From the NCBI GenBank assembly GCA_008933995.1, contig WARS01000011.1, positions 7,531,516-7,595,515 on the forward strand: DNA of 64,000 nt, in the 5' to 3' direction. The notes below the pieces were generated by a model. It was not told where the DNA came from, ran no database searches, and saw only the letters and a list, made by a program, of their open reading frames with translations. The translations under genes and the position numbers were made by a program. How positions within the stretch are numbered: the first letter of the stretch is position 1; the number at the start of each line of letters is the position of its first letter. Origin of the DNA: Datnioides undecimradiatus. Lineage: Eukaryota > Chordata > Actinopteri > Lobotiformes > Datnioididae. This document shows, one piece after another, positions 36,867-50,084 of the stretch.

Positions 36867-37970
36867 GGCGTAAAAGCTAAGAGCAGAACTGTTGGCTGTG
36901 CCAGCCCCACTTTTCCATCCCACACATACAAGTTAACCCACACACTTCCACACACTACAGGCTGCAGCATATGGTAACTGCTGCTCCAACACAAACATAG
37001 TCTCAGCTCACAGATGAATCCATACAGCTGAAAAACACATGGAGTCCCTTGCTGACAAAGTTTTCTAAAACACAAAAAAAGTAGTGCAGGAGTTGATGAT
37101 CGTCTCCCGTGTGGAAAAGTGAAGCTCTCCAGCTGTCTCCCTCTCCTTTTGCTCTAGTGATCCAGTATCAGTGTGTTATGTCTCCTTTGTCTGGAGTCCC
37201 ACACCCCACAGGCTCCTCCTCTCTCAGCTCCAAGCGGACAGGCAGGTTTCTCCACAACCCATTAAAGTACAAAACACAACTCCGCCTTCTTCCCCTTTCC
37301 ATCCACCACACACACTTACACTCTCCTCTCCACATGGATGCCCTCTCTACAGAGACAGAGCAGGCAGGTGTGGATGACAAAATAAAAGGTGGTGTTCGTC
37401 TGTGGAAGTGGAAAGAGAGAAAGGAAAATGAAGAGGAGGAAGGCAAGAGGAGAATAGTAGGAGAGGCTGGAGCAGCAGCAGGTGTGGTCAGTATCTGTGC
37501 TTCACTTGTAAACTATAGAGGAATGTGATGACATACATAATGCAGCTGAGCCAAGGAATGAAAACACACACCCACAGTAAAAGGATGATATATAGACTCC
37601 AAGCTGAAAAAGTGTTGCAAAGATGAGGACAGCACGAGGGGTTTTCTGCTTCTCCCTCCACTATTACATGAACTCATTTCACCTCTGCCTGCAGCACAGT
37701 AAGATCTATGTGACAGGCAGGTTTATGTTTCTGCTTGGGGGTCGGTCGTCATGAGGGTGTAGCATTAATTGTTATTGCGGCTCGCATGTGTAGAGGACAT
37801 ACAGCGAGAACAGGGAAGCAACATAATCCAATAGCTCACCTGCCCCCAAGGTAAACATTTTTTTGTCCTGCTCTCTCACTTTGTCATTGTATTGTGTCTG
37901 TGTGTTCATGTGCTTGTGTTATGCTCAGGCTGTAAAAGGGCCAAAAACAAAGACTCATGATTCTTCTTGG
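36867..37970. other. Upstream region of the MOB2-like gene
   Basis: Between the MOB2-like start codon and the end of ppp6r2. A tcttag acceptor-like site lies about 12 bases before the ATG, so a noncoding leader exon may exist in the GC-richer part near 37100-37550. Open frames of up to 139 codons on both strands at 37100-37530 overlap one another and look like chance. Confidence 0.45.
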
Positions 37971-37979
37971 TCTGACATA

Positions 37980-37985
37980 TTTATT
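37980..37985 (-). terminator. ppp6r2: Candidate poly(A) signal of ppp6r2
   Basis: AATAAA on the minus strand about 3.3 kb after the ppp6r2 stop (41306). The stretch 38000-41300 holds no other supported gene, so a long 3' UTR is plausible; earlier signals may also be used. Confidence 0.4.
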
Positions 37986-39358
37986 AGGTTCATATCTGAA
38001 TTTACAAGCTAAATTGACAACAGGTAACAGACACATTACTCTCTAAATGAAAAAAATGAAGAAAAAACAAAAAACACCAGCATCAGTCCACTTTACAAAA
38101 AAGGCATTTTACAACACGGCTGTTTTTCACACCACTTCCTCCAGACACTCACTCACACACAAATGCAATGAGCTATAATGTGAAATAGATTTAAACTTTA
38201 AAATGGCCTCAGTGTTAAGTAACACCCAGTGGGATGATGTAACAATTTAACACCCACTGTCTCTCAATTAAAAGTGTTGGGCATACACTGTGCAATACAG
38301 CACAAACCCAATGAGGTGAATGAGGCTAATGTGCAAACTTAATGGCACTTAAAGATGACAGTATTGTACCTCATGCCATTATGCATAACGTCACACCATA
38401 CCCGTAGCTACACTGCACACACTGCACTCTCAAGGTGAAGATATACACAAGCGCTCGCGCGCACACACACAACAAAAACACTAAGGGTCAAACGCAGTGC
38501 TTAGGTTTGGTGAAAGATAGGACGACATACTCTGACCCTGTACACACCCTGACAAAAAAAAAAACAGCCCTGTTTTTCTCCTCTAACCCTGACTGAAACC
38601 AATGCTCACTTTCTCTGCAGTTTCACTTCAAACAGCTCAAGGCGCTCCACGGATAAAAGCCAAATGGCTGTGATCTAAGATGAAGCTTCAAAGTCGTCCT
38701 TTGACTTGTGGCATCCTCTCTTACTGGTGATAATGCGTCACATGATTTGGAAAAAAACAAAAACATGAGGGATCAAACAAAGACTGCTTTAGATAGCTCT
38801 AGAAGCTCCAGTAAGACAATTGCAAGAAAGGAGGCTACTTCACAGATATGAAACCCAGTTGTGCACTGGTGGGAAGACACACTTTGGCAGAAAGCATTGA
38901 AGAAAACAGTTTTCTAAAGTATCTACATGATTCACTCATTCAAGTCAAACATTCCCAACTCGAAGAGGTGGGAAGTAATGTGGTGTCCAATGGCACCACA
39001 AAATACAAACCAAAAGTGCTTCTTGAAAAAGTGCTTTCAAAATAAATACAACAATCTATGTAAATCGCTCCATAGGCATATATGCAATTAAAGTCAACTC
39101 CTGCCCTGAGAAAGAGAGAGACGAGGAGAAAGATAAAGTAAAGCATGACTGGCACACAGAAACTTAGAAGATAATTCTGGTTTCTTAGAACTTGGGTCTT
39201 GTGTTTGTAGTTTTCACCATGATTTCGACCAGTAATGGTTAGACTGTACTCAAGCTGAATGATAATAACGAGGTCAAAAAGAAGAGTTTGCTCAGATCCT
39301 CAACTAACTTGATTTGGTGGCAAGTGTAGAAGTGTGCACGTCCGAAGTGTTAACAGTA

Positions 39359-39610
39359 GGGATGCCACTAACAGTTATTTATATGATTTATTTATTGGTC
39401 TATTAACTGTCAAAATGTGAGAAATATTCAGAATTTCTTACATTGATTCCAACAAATTGCTTGTTTTGTCGGCCAAACAGTCCAAACCATAAGATAAGTA
39501 GTTCATCAGAACTTTATACAGAGCTAGCTGCAAAGTCTTGATATCAAGAAGATTAAATTAGGAAAAATCTTTTATATGTTTGATTGAAAAATTACTTAAA
39601 CAATCAAACT
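39359..39610 (+). repeat. Decayed copy of the GGGATGCAACTAACGATTAT-type repeat
   Basis: Begins agggatgccactaacagtta, then ttattggtctattaactgtc aaaatg and later tgcttgttttgtcggccaaa cagtcc. The same words in the same order occur in a common percomorph repeat. It would be part of the ppp6r2 3' UTR or downstream DNA. Confidence 0.6.
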
Positions 39611-40382
39611 ATTCTGTTGGGATAAAGATGATATTAATTACATTGTTACTTATGATAAGCATGTGCACACAAACAATATATTCAAGAGTAAAAGATACAG
39701 CAATTTATTAGTTTACACTCTGATGGATGTTTACAGAGGACAGGTTTGATGTTCTTCTCACACTGAAAACCGTTTTCTCTTCCCAGTACGATGTGAGATA
39801 ATTATAAGATCCAGGCTCTAATAAACCAGAATTTGTCTTTTAGGTTAATTATACAGTGGATGTACTACAGCCTCACATTTACACACATGCACACTCCCTC
39901 CATGTAGGAAGCATGTAGCAGAGGAACAGGAACTGATGCTGGGGTATTAACCGAAACACAGACATCATTATTGCCTCATTTCAACAGTACAACACACACA
40001 TACAATACACACATTGCAACCTGCAAAACAACCGCCTTTCTGAATATTTGGATTTATTCCAAAAATAGATATAATGTTTATATATATACTGTTTACATTT
40101 ATATTACGTTTACATGTTACCAAGAATAGCCACAACCTAATACAGGTTCAAATTTCACAATATTACATTTAAACAGCTGTGAGGGTGATATGAATTGGTA
40201 TGTGCACATCACTGTGTCTTGTGAGTTTTTTCTTTGTTTTTTTGCATGTGTGCATCCATTTGGTTGCATATACATGTGTGCATGGCACTGTATGTGTGTG
40301 TGTTACACAGGTGTGCTTTCTTTATATCTGCAAAACTCTCCTTTGGCCTGAGAATGCGCTCTGTACATTAGACAGAGCTCAA

Positions 40383-40409
40383 ACACACACACACACACAC
40401 CACACACAT
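40383..40409. repeat. (CA)n microsatellite
   Basis: Two adjoining CA tracts in the ppp6r2 3' region. Confidence 0.85.
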
Positions 40410-41305
40410 GTCTACACACATGGATACAACAGCACGTACACACACGCACGCACACGCACCTCTGAACTAAATGAATCTGTCCGAGGTTTGAAGAGGAAGT
40501 GAGACATGATGCTCCTAATTCTGATGCTCCAAATTAACAATTTATGTCTTACGTGATTGAAGAAAAGAAATCTTACTTGGATTGAGAAATGATTAAGTAC
40601 AGTAGCATCTATGGAAAAAAAAGCCAAATTATTATCACTCACACATTAGCACTAATAAAATGTCCGCCTGGCACTGTACATTGAAATGCTGAAGAGAAAA
40701 TGGCAGCTAGCTTTGCAAGCATCTTGGCTTCTGTAATCTTGGCTGATTATTTGAATACAGTTTCTTTACTAAAGTGTAAACAGTCAAATGCTCTGATAGA
40801 AAAAATCTCTGGGCTGTGATTTAATGCCCAGACAGCAGACATGCTCAAACAATCTTAAAGTCTGATGCTGAATTAAATCAAAAGGTCAAATTTCAGACTA
40901 ATGCGTTTGTTTTCTTATGATTTAAGTGCCACAGCTGGCACCTCTGCTCATCACAACAGGTAAGAGTGTTTCAGCTTTCCCAAGTTCATTAGGGAAGATC
41001 GCATACTGAAAGTTCATGTGTAACACAATTTGGCTTTAGGGGTCTGTCACGGCAAAACCATTCCTCTTGGTGTTCAGCTGTAATTATGTCATGAGGGTGC
41101 AGGAGAGGTCAATAGTACCTGTGCGTAGATTTGTTTTTTCCAGCATACATACATACTGTTAAGGGCTGTTTGACCTCAGCACTGAGGTTCTCCCATTCTT
41201 CAGATGCAAAAAAGGGCTTTGGAGGGCTGCTAACAGGAAGCAAAGGTGGCATGGCTGTGTGTTGAATGGACAGGTATGAAGCATGTGTGTGTCTGTGCTG
41301 CATCG

Positions 41306-44300
41306 TTAGGCCGGACCATTTGCAGAAGGCTGCGTCTCCCTGTAAGGTAAAGACAAATGATAACAAAAGGCAAAAAGAGAAAAGTTCAAATGAGTTTGGC
41401 TTTGGAGGTTTTTCATACAGTGATACAGTGTCTGACACTGAGACTTGAGACAAATTTGTATTTGGGTGGTGTCACAAGTCTCTGTTCTCTGAAGGTGAAC
41501 CGAACTTGGTTAAAACCTTCCTGATGATGATCCACACACCAGTGGCAACTGTTACTTAGCTTCAATGGAAGGTTCTTAATAAAAACTACTGATTTACCTC
41601 CTTTAGTATTACGCTGGTAGCAATATCGTTACATGTGGGATATCACAAAAAGGTAACGAAGACTAGACGCAGGGAAACATTATTAATCTCAGGGTGGTTA
41701 GATACCACAGAAACACTAACAAACATGTATACATACTTACTGTGTGACAGCAGCTGACTGGGTAGCTGGACTGGCGGTTGTCGGGTTGGGGCTGTCTCCA
41801 TGTTTCTTTCCCTTTTCACATTCTTTCTCACTGCCTTTCCCTTTGTCTTTGATGGCGAGTCCCTCTACTGGCACCTTGTCTGCTTCGCTGCAAAAACAAA
41901 AACAATTGTAGCTGTAACAAATTAGGTGGATAGCCATCTGAACTCAAATCGTATGGAACAAGCTGCAGATGTTTCCGCTATAGCAACAGTAGTACTACGT
42001 AGTGTCTGCCAATATCATACCCAGTGGGTACAGCCACATCTACTCCTCTGTTCTGTCACCATATAGTTGGCTGTGACTCACCAAAATCAAGGTAACTGCT
42101 AAGATTTGGTAGTTTGAAGGCAGTTCCAAGTAAGATCTCTTTGATTGTAGCATGCTTGTAAGTACCCTGTTTGTTAGTAACTTGCTAATGTATTGACTTG
42201 TTAGAATGTTGGATTGGTAGTAACTTCTGATCATAGCATGCTATCTGACATACTGTTAGTAGTGTTGGTGCTTGAAAGAAAAAAATCATTTCAATTATGT
42301 CCTTTATATAACCACAGTGATTGGCGAGTCATAAAACAACAGATTACTCTTTGATTTCTGCGATGGACTGTTTCATGCCAGGGGGTTCATTGCTGAGATC
42401 AGAGGTGTTTGGGAAATACAGGGGCATGTTGAGAGTATGGTATAAGCCTAGCATAGGGACAGAGGTCCTATAGGTTCTCTACAAATCTCCAGCAGTTGGT
42501 TAGTGTATTTTTGTGATGATTAGGCATGTCCTGAATTATTAAGGAACACTGCATCCTGTTAAAAGCAACAGGCAAACAAAAAAACAAAACAAAACATGTG
42601 GCACATTGTATCTCATAATGACCGTTTAAAACCCTTCATACAACTTCAGGAAAACATTCCATACTCCAGAGCAAAAGGACCTCAAGCACAACATACCGTC
42701 TGACTGCTGGTCTGAATACTCTGGAGTCAAGGGGAGATGAGAAAGGAGGGAACAGACAGGAGGAGGGCAATATCAGAAGAAAAACAGAGAAGGAGGAGGT
42801 AAAATTGTGTGGGGAAAAAATTTAGAAGGGGGGGGAAAAGAAGGGATCTACAAAAGCACTTCAAAATACGATATAGAGGGTGGCACACTGCACCAATCAA
42901 AACAAAGCAGCTTCACATCATTTGAGTGTGAGCTTGTGTACCTGCTGAAGACAGCCCTCTCATTTTTGGCATCCACAGTGAGCCGAATGGTCTCCTTGCC
43001 AGCCCCTGTGGTGATGGTCTCGGTAGTGACTGTTTCACTGGTCGCAGACTCTGTCTTGCCCTCTTCCTCATCGCTATCTGAGCTGCTGGACGAAGAGCTG
43101 TCTGATGCCACCAGTGGAGCTTTTCTCGCCACACACACACTCCACACACACGCTGCAGAGAGTAGTGGAGAACAGATCAAATCTGACATCAGCTCCCTAC
43201 ACTGGAAAAGTCCACCCTTAACAAAGGTAAGAGAGAGATGACTGTAAGAGCTTTACGGTCACAGTACTTTAGTTTTATCTCAGCAGAGTTTCCCAACTAA
43301 AAGATCCCAGCTTTGAATCCAGAGCAAATATATTTGTTTTAAAATCACTCAAATAACTCATCACTTATTACTAACTGTGTACAGAGACAGCTGTATTGTT
43401 CGATTGTTTATAACAAGAAAAAGATAACAGATTGGAAGTGAAGTTGAATGGGGTTTATATGCTAATGGTGAAAATAAAGTCTTAATTTTATCATTTTTTA
43501 ATCTTTTATTTTAAAAAAAACTTTTAAATAGATGCATTAATAAGAAACATATACATTTTTTGTATCAAACAATTAGCCACGCTGTAACTTACGGTTCTGG
43601 TTTGGTTTGGTGCTGTCTGATCCGCTGAGCTCCGAGTCAACGGGGGAGCTGCACCTGGGGCCTGTTTCAGAGCTAGGGACATAAGTTACACATATAAGAA
43701 AACCCATGGACAAAGTGCAGCTTAAAAACTACAGACCCAAAGCTAATAAAACTTAAGGTTGAGTTTATTCTTATTTCAAAAAAGTACTACTAAAAAATTA
43801 TTATTTAAATTACTTTAAAAAATTAAAAACATAGTCACAGTCTGGGAATGATTCCAGAGGGGTTTCATTCATTTAAACTCAAGCTGTACTCACCAACAGA
43901 AAGGCTGGAAGTCAGTGAACTTGGCCCATCCTTTCTCCTCAGCCTCTGTGGCAGCTGGTTGGGAGTCTGGAGTGTCCCAGGCTGAAAAGCCCACTCCTGC
44001 TGCAGGAGCCTTTGAGTTCACCTCCCCAAAGTCTGCAATCCAGCCGGCGCCTGAGTATAAAAAGCACCACACACACTCTAAATGAAACACTGGCCTATAT
44101 GAAGTGGACTAAAACAAATGTTTTTTATCAAAATGCTTTGCTATACAACATGTTACTTCTCACTCTTTGTTGCCTCAGCTTGGCCCAGACTTGAGAAAGG
44201 ATCTAGGTCATCTTTAGGATCCTCTCCATCTTCAGAGTCAGAGTCTGCTGTTCTGTCAGAGGCTTCAGTACCAGAAGTTGATGTCTTATCACAAGCTTTG

Positions 44301-47300
44301 CTGGCTGCTTGGCTCTGAGATGACCGTGAACCACCAAACCTTAAATCAAACAAAACATTTTAGGGTGTCCAACTGAGCAAAGACAATTAAGTCACATACA
44401 AAGTTATGTTGACAGCACCTGTATTTACTATTCAGTCTAACCTGTTCCGAGACTTGGTTTGCGTTGCAAAGTTTATCTCTTTCTCCTCCCAAATGTCCTC
44501 TTCATCATCATCAAAAGGTTGAATCCTCTCCTTGGAACAGGCCTCAAATACAGCTGTATTAGTCTGAATATGACAGATGGACAAATCAAAAGTTTAACAG
44601 TATATATCAATACTCATAATGCTACCGTGAACCTGAATTAATGACTGTTTCTGATAGTAGCACTGAATAAAATGACTATAATATAAGGTGTGCAAGTGTC
44701 TAAGAGATGTGTAAGTAGGTAATTGTAAGGTGATGCTATGTGGTGGTTGTGTGTTTTCTCATTTTTTTTAAAGGTCCAGGATGAACATAAAATGAATTTA
44801 TGTACCTTTAAGAACTGACAAAAAAGAAATGCTTACAGCTTCAAAGCACCACAGAAACAGATGTTCATGGAACAAATGTGTAAATACACTCACACTGTCT
44901 GGGCCTGCATCAATATTGATATTGATCTCTGCAATCCGGTCAAATGTTGCCCTGCAATAACAGTAGAAATCACTATCAATAGTGAAAAATCAATAGCTAA
45001 CAAGTGTGTAATAACAATATTGAACTGTCATATAGACAGGGATGCCAGTTAATTTACCCAATGCTGTCATCGTGATCACTAAACTCCTCATCATTGAATC
45101 CAAACTGATCCACAAAGTTAGCTGTCATTTGCTGGATCTGGTAGTCTGAAAAAGCCTAAAACAAACATTACAACTTAAATTAAATTAAAAATGTCTGAGA
45201 GTATAACCAGCTTTGTTTGACTGGATGCTTATGGATGTAGACCTGCTGAAGTGTCAGTTCTTTGGGGAAGGGGCTCTCCATATCATCCTCTGACGATGGG
45301 CGTGGGTTTCCAGTTCCAATCTGGATTAGGAAAAGGCCACCATAAATCCCACATACGAAGTATGAGAGTCTATGTAATGACAAACAACTATTATATACTG
45401 TAGATGAACATGTGTTTGTGTGTTTACCAGGTCTATGGTATTCTTCCTATTTGTCTCTGACAGGGTCTGGTCCACAAAGGTTTCCCAGCGCCCTCTGTAG
45501 TCCTCTGGCAGCTCTACGTCCGAAAACACAGATAACAAAAGCTTTAGGAAAACATACTTTCTGTCATACAGGAATGTGAGTGTAAATCTCTGCACACACC
45601 AGTGATGAGGCTACTAATCTGTGTGTGAACCGGACCCTTCTCCAGATTGTGGACTACTGTGTTGGCAATCCTGGTCAGATGCCCCATGTACCCTCTTCTC
45701 ATACCACCTTCTGACCTGGAAACAAAGAAACCACACGTAGGAATCTTATATTCTAATGCCTGTTAGCAAAAATAACATCATTTCAAATCATTTCATATTT
45801 CAAAGCTCCTTACTGTATTTTATCATTCTCCTCCCAAGCCTCTAGGATCCTCTGGACAAGATGGCAGTGCTGAAACAACTTGTAAGAGACAGAGATACAG
45901 TCAATACATGGCTGCAATTAGAGCCAGTAGCACAAATTTCACTTAAACCTCTTGCTTCAAACATAAGCAGGGACACCTACATGAGTCACCATGAGATTAT
46001 GTGCAGAGTTTTCAGAGGTGACCGGAGGTTCAGAAGGGGTTTCAGTCAAAGCCTGCTCTTGTGAAGCATCCTCATGAGACTTGAATTTTTCCTGGGCTCC
46101 CAAGCCAGGCTGAAGTCTCATCTCGTGGGCACAGGGCCGCAGAATGGCAGCAACACAAAGCTCCACTTGGAGGTGCAGGAAATTGTTCCATGTGTACTTG
46201 AAGAACAAGTCCTAAAAAACAGTATACATTTTTACAAGTGAGCATTTAAAATCTGCCACTTCTTTAACATTGGTCGAGGAAGATGTTTGCTCATCTCACC
46301 AGAAGCAGGTCCATTGTATTGAGTCGGCAGAGTTCCTGTGCTACGACCGCATGGCTAGCAGAGCTGGTGTAAAGCAGAGAGGCCACCAGTCTGGCTACAT
46401 GCAGACGTGTATTTCCTAATGGTTCCTCCAGCACACCCAGAGTAGTCAGCATAGGATTACGCTAAAAAAAAAAAAAAACCCACACATGTAGAAAGCTTAA
46501 AGAAATATGGAAAACAACAGCAAGGTTTGTCATACAGTTGACATACAGGTGTAACTATTCTATAGCAATTGTTATCTAAATGGCAGAGAATCAAACATAA
46601 TTATTAAAGAAAGGGGTCACAGCAAAAATGAGAACATGCTTAATATCTAAAATCAAGCGCATTCTGGATGAATTACAATGCTTTCCAGGATCTGTGAATT
46701 ATTTTTACTGATTTAAAATATGTAGCATGACATATTACACCACGACAGCTAATGTTATGGCCATACTGATGTACTGATGTATGTATTGATGTAGGTATTG
46801 ATGTACCTTGGGCGGCTCCAAGAGTAGCTGGTGGAAATGTATCAGGTGTGGTTGAACGGCCAACAAAATGCTGCTGTTAACAGTGTAACTTCTCTCAAAT
46901 CCCTGAGCATCCATCACACCATCCACCCTGTTACAGACACAGACCAAATGTATATAAAAAATATGTACAAAAAAGATATATATAAAAACCAATTAAATAG
47001 AACATTGGTCACAAAACAGACATAAGTGACTTCAGCTAGAGGCAACTTTCTAAAAATTACAGGATTCTTAGAAATTCTTAGAGATCATTATAAAGTAGAA
47101 CTAAATATTGTTTTGTATACTACATTTAAAATTGAGTTAAAGTCTAACACTCACACAGGCCTCCTGATTTCCAGTAATGTGAGAAGAACTTGAATCCCGT
47201 TGACAATACAGCTCTCAGTACGCTCTCCTGAGAACATATTCTGCAACAGCTGCTCCACACACTCCTGCCTGTAGAAACATAGCATCATTGCTTTTGCATC

Positions 47301-50084
47301 CTGTAAAGAGACTGCGAACAAGTGTGTGTGTGTGTGTGTATCTGTCTGACTTACGATTCCAGCACAGTCAGCAAAGGGTCAGGCTGTGAAATCTCTTGGA
47401 GCTGATTGGCTTGATCTCTGCTCAGACGAATGATGTCACACAAAGTCTGAGATGCATTGGATTGCCTCTGCGAAAGAGAAAAGAAACACAACACAAAACT
47501 TTCAGCCCTGTAAACAGTTTTTTAGGAGTCTGAATGCTCATGAGTATGTTTCATCACAGACATAAGCTGCTCATTAATTTAAATATACAAATTTGCCCTT
47601 CTACCTCATCATCCCTCTCAGGGTGAATGAGCTCGATGAGTCTCTGTGCAAGCTTCTCTTCATTCAGCCACTGTTGAGAAAAACGTCACATTATAAATCT
47701 AAACAATATCAGTGTAAATGTATGAATTTGGGTCAATTGATCTCATACAGTAAGTGTCTCGAGTCGAAGGGGGGGTGGCTCAACACAGCTGATAAGTCTT
47801 AGGAGCACATCCATCATGGCTGATGTATCGATATGCTTCAGGACCAAGGAAAGGAATCCCTCCTTCCGTCGCAGGAAATTAAGCACCTGAACATAACAAA
47901 GAGCAGAAAAAACACTATTTCACAACCGGTCAAAGCGGTCACTGAGTTTGTTCATTAGAGAATAGTGATTATCTTACATTGTTTCGGGAAAAGCACAATA
48001 TTTCCAAACATCAGCACATGCAAGTACAAATCAGAATGCCACTTTATTTCTGTTTCAGTCTCTATGAACAGCACAAACATTTCAGCTACACTTTTACTCA
48101 GTGTACGACACATAAGATTTTGTCTTTTAAACCTGTCATCAACAATAAGTCCTTGTTCAGACTGTAAAACCAGATCCTATTTTTATGGCATATCCAGACT
48201 GATTTTAAATAGTCTGGACAAAATGTGATTCCAAACAGATTTCTGTAGATATGTCTCTGGCTGCTCAAACTGGAATGTGTTTTTGTTTCACTCACAACAT
48301 GACGTGCATTGACAATGTCAAATTCACTAGAAGGGCAGTACAACACTGAGAACAATAGTTTGTGGACGCGGGCTAAATGAAATTGTCTGCTCGAGCTTTA
48401 GGGGGGAGGCTTTGGAACACACAAATATTTTTTGCAATGGAAAGCTGCCTCACCAATGTACGTAGTTACTGACGCCAACGTTGTTACCACAGCAACACAT
48501 GCAGATAGGTTGGTGTGTCTGGAGACACAAATCTGATCTGATCACTTGCAAATAACAGTGCAGACAGACTGTCTGCAAGTAGACAAGTACACATATTAAC
48601 ACATATACATGTATGTTGATTTAAGCTGTCTGAACAATGCCATCCAAAATTATACGCACATAAAAATCAAAATGAACCTAACAGTGGTACATGATTTGAG
48701 TACAAGCAGTAACAATATCCACAGCAACTATTCGTTTCACAGACCAAAGTGACAGTCAAGGTCACAGGGGTCACCAGAATCATTTCAGACCATCCCCTCT
48801 GGAACATAAATATCCAATCCAAATGTCACTACTTTCCAAGAAATGTTACTCTGGACAAGCAAGCTGTTGGCAGATGGACAGGCCTACTGACCCTGACATC
48901 ATCTGGGCCCGCCACAAACCGGGTAAAACCTGATCTATGCATGCCACTTGGTGTACTGGAACATTTGCCTGTTGGCATTTCAAGAGAAAGAAAACTTTAC
49001 AGCCACATTACACTGTTGGTTAGGAGTAACTTCCAGTATGAGCAGTCTCTATTATCTTGCTGTAAGCACCCCTCAGAGGTTGTGAATTAGATCATGACAA
49101 CATGAAAACATAGCTGTCATATTGCCTGAGTATGTCATTTGACTTAGCTGTGTGAGTGTGTGTATTAATGTGTGTGTGTATATGTGTGTTTTACCTGCTC
49201 AGTCTTCCGTGTGATGAGGTTCCCAATTGTCTTGCTGAAGAAAGATGCCAGGAGGGGGTTAAGTGGGGATGGCTGCTCTAGGAAGGCATACAGAGTTTCC
49301 AGCAGAGGCTCCTCATTACCCAGCTTATCATTGATTGGCCCCACATCACATGTCAACAGCTCACATGCTATATTTGGATACCTGTAATAAATGAAGAGAA
49401 CACACCTGGCAGTAAAACAAGAGTAAAAATCACTTCATAGTTTCGAAGTTAGTACACCTGCTGAAGAAAATCTGAGAATAATGATTTCCTGCCAGAGGAC
49501 TGTGCTGATTTCTCACAGCTTGACTGTCAAACGGGCAGTGAAACAACTTTACATTTTATCTGCATTATCAGTGGTTAGAATCAATAACCATTTTTGCAGA
49601 TTTCAGCCAACTTGTGCTATCATCTTTACTACAAAATGGCAGGTTAGAGATCTATAATGTTGTGCAGCACAGGCCAATCATATTTTTTTTTCTTTGGCTA
49701 CAGTATACTACATCAGCACATTCTACACAACCACCTACTTGAAGCGCTTGACCTCCTCTATGCCAGCAGGGGGCTCTGTAGTAATCATACGGACCAGCTC
49801 CTGCATGCAATGGTCCTGGCACAAAAACAGAAGAAGTCTACAAATCGACAATGATGACAAAAAAAAATACCAGTTAGCACCGACAGGACTTACTGGAGAC
49901 TAGGATGCAAGAATGAAACTGTGTTGCTGACGTGCTAGAACAAACAATAAACAGACCTCCTGTTCTGCGCCTTGCATTCCTGCAGCACATCTTCCTCATC
50001 CATGAGCTCAGTAAGAGTGACATCCTCTTTATCCAGCAAAGCCTCCAGGTGAGAAGATGTGAGTAAGTCAAACTTCCAAAACAT
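41306..50084 (-). CDS. ppp6r2: Serine/threonine-protein phosphatase 6 regulatory subunit 2 (SAPS2)
   Basis: Twenty-three coding exons, 5' to 3': 50084-49957, 49837-49739, 49381-49195, 47886-47749, 47670-47605, 47467-47355, 47268-47155, 46927-46807, 46461-46300, 46211-45981, 45878-45814, 45715-45600, 45513-45428, 45320-45243, 45155-45058, 44951-44894, 44563-44442, 44339-44164, 44050-43894, 43672-43593, 43152-42942, 41887-41741, 41339-41306. Phases join to 928 aa. SAPS proteins scaffold PP6 and target it to substrates. The N-terminus MFWKFDL, the helical SAPS repeats ([48 protein letters not shown]), [10 protein letters not shown] and the tail words [15 protein letters not shown] and VARKAPL match PPP6R2 in order. 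The middle and C-terminal parts are Ser/Glu/Asp-rich, as in the family. Synteny with adm2, miox and lmf2 favours R2 over R1 or R3. The exon 1 donor (GAG|gtctgt) is weak but fixed by the frame. Confidence 0.97.
46766..46808. repeat. Short tandem repeat of TATTGATGTA(G/T)G-like units at a splice donor
   Basis: Four imperfect units (ctgatgta, ctgatgtatgta, ttgatgtaggta, ttgatgtacctt) run up to and include the ppp6r2 exon 8 donor at 46806. On the gene strand the donor GTACATC is therefore part of the repeat. Confidence 0.6.
48150..48640. mobile_element. Candidate MITE in ppp6r2 intron 3
   Basis: The left end reads ccttgttcagactg and the right end, reversed, reads ggcattgttcagacag, sharing TTGTTCAGAC(T/A)G as inverted ends. 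The roughly 490-bp interior contains further short hairpins (tccagact...agtctgga at 48193-48218 and tgcagaca...tgtctgca at 48559-48577) and no open frame. This is typical of a non-autonomous DNA element. The family is not identified. Confidence 0.45.

Noticed and set aside
37109-37528. Plus-strand open frame of 139 codons upstream of the MOB2-like gene
   Set aside because: It overlaps open frames on the other strand, has a biased Pro/Ser then Lys/Glu composition, and no conserved motif. Treated as promoter or leader DNA.
48749-49090. Open frame of 113 codons in ppp6r2 intron 3
   Set aside because: Lies inside a clear intron, on the opposite strand, with no recognisable domain.
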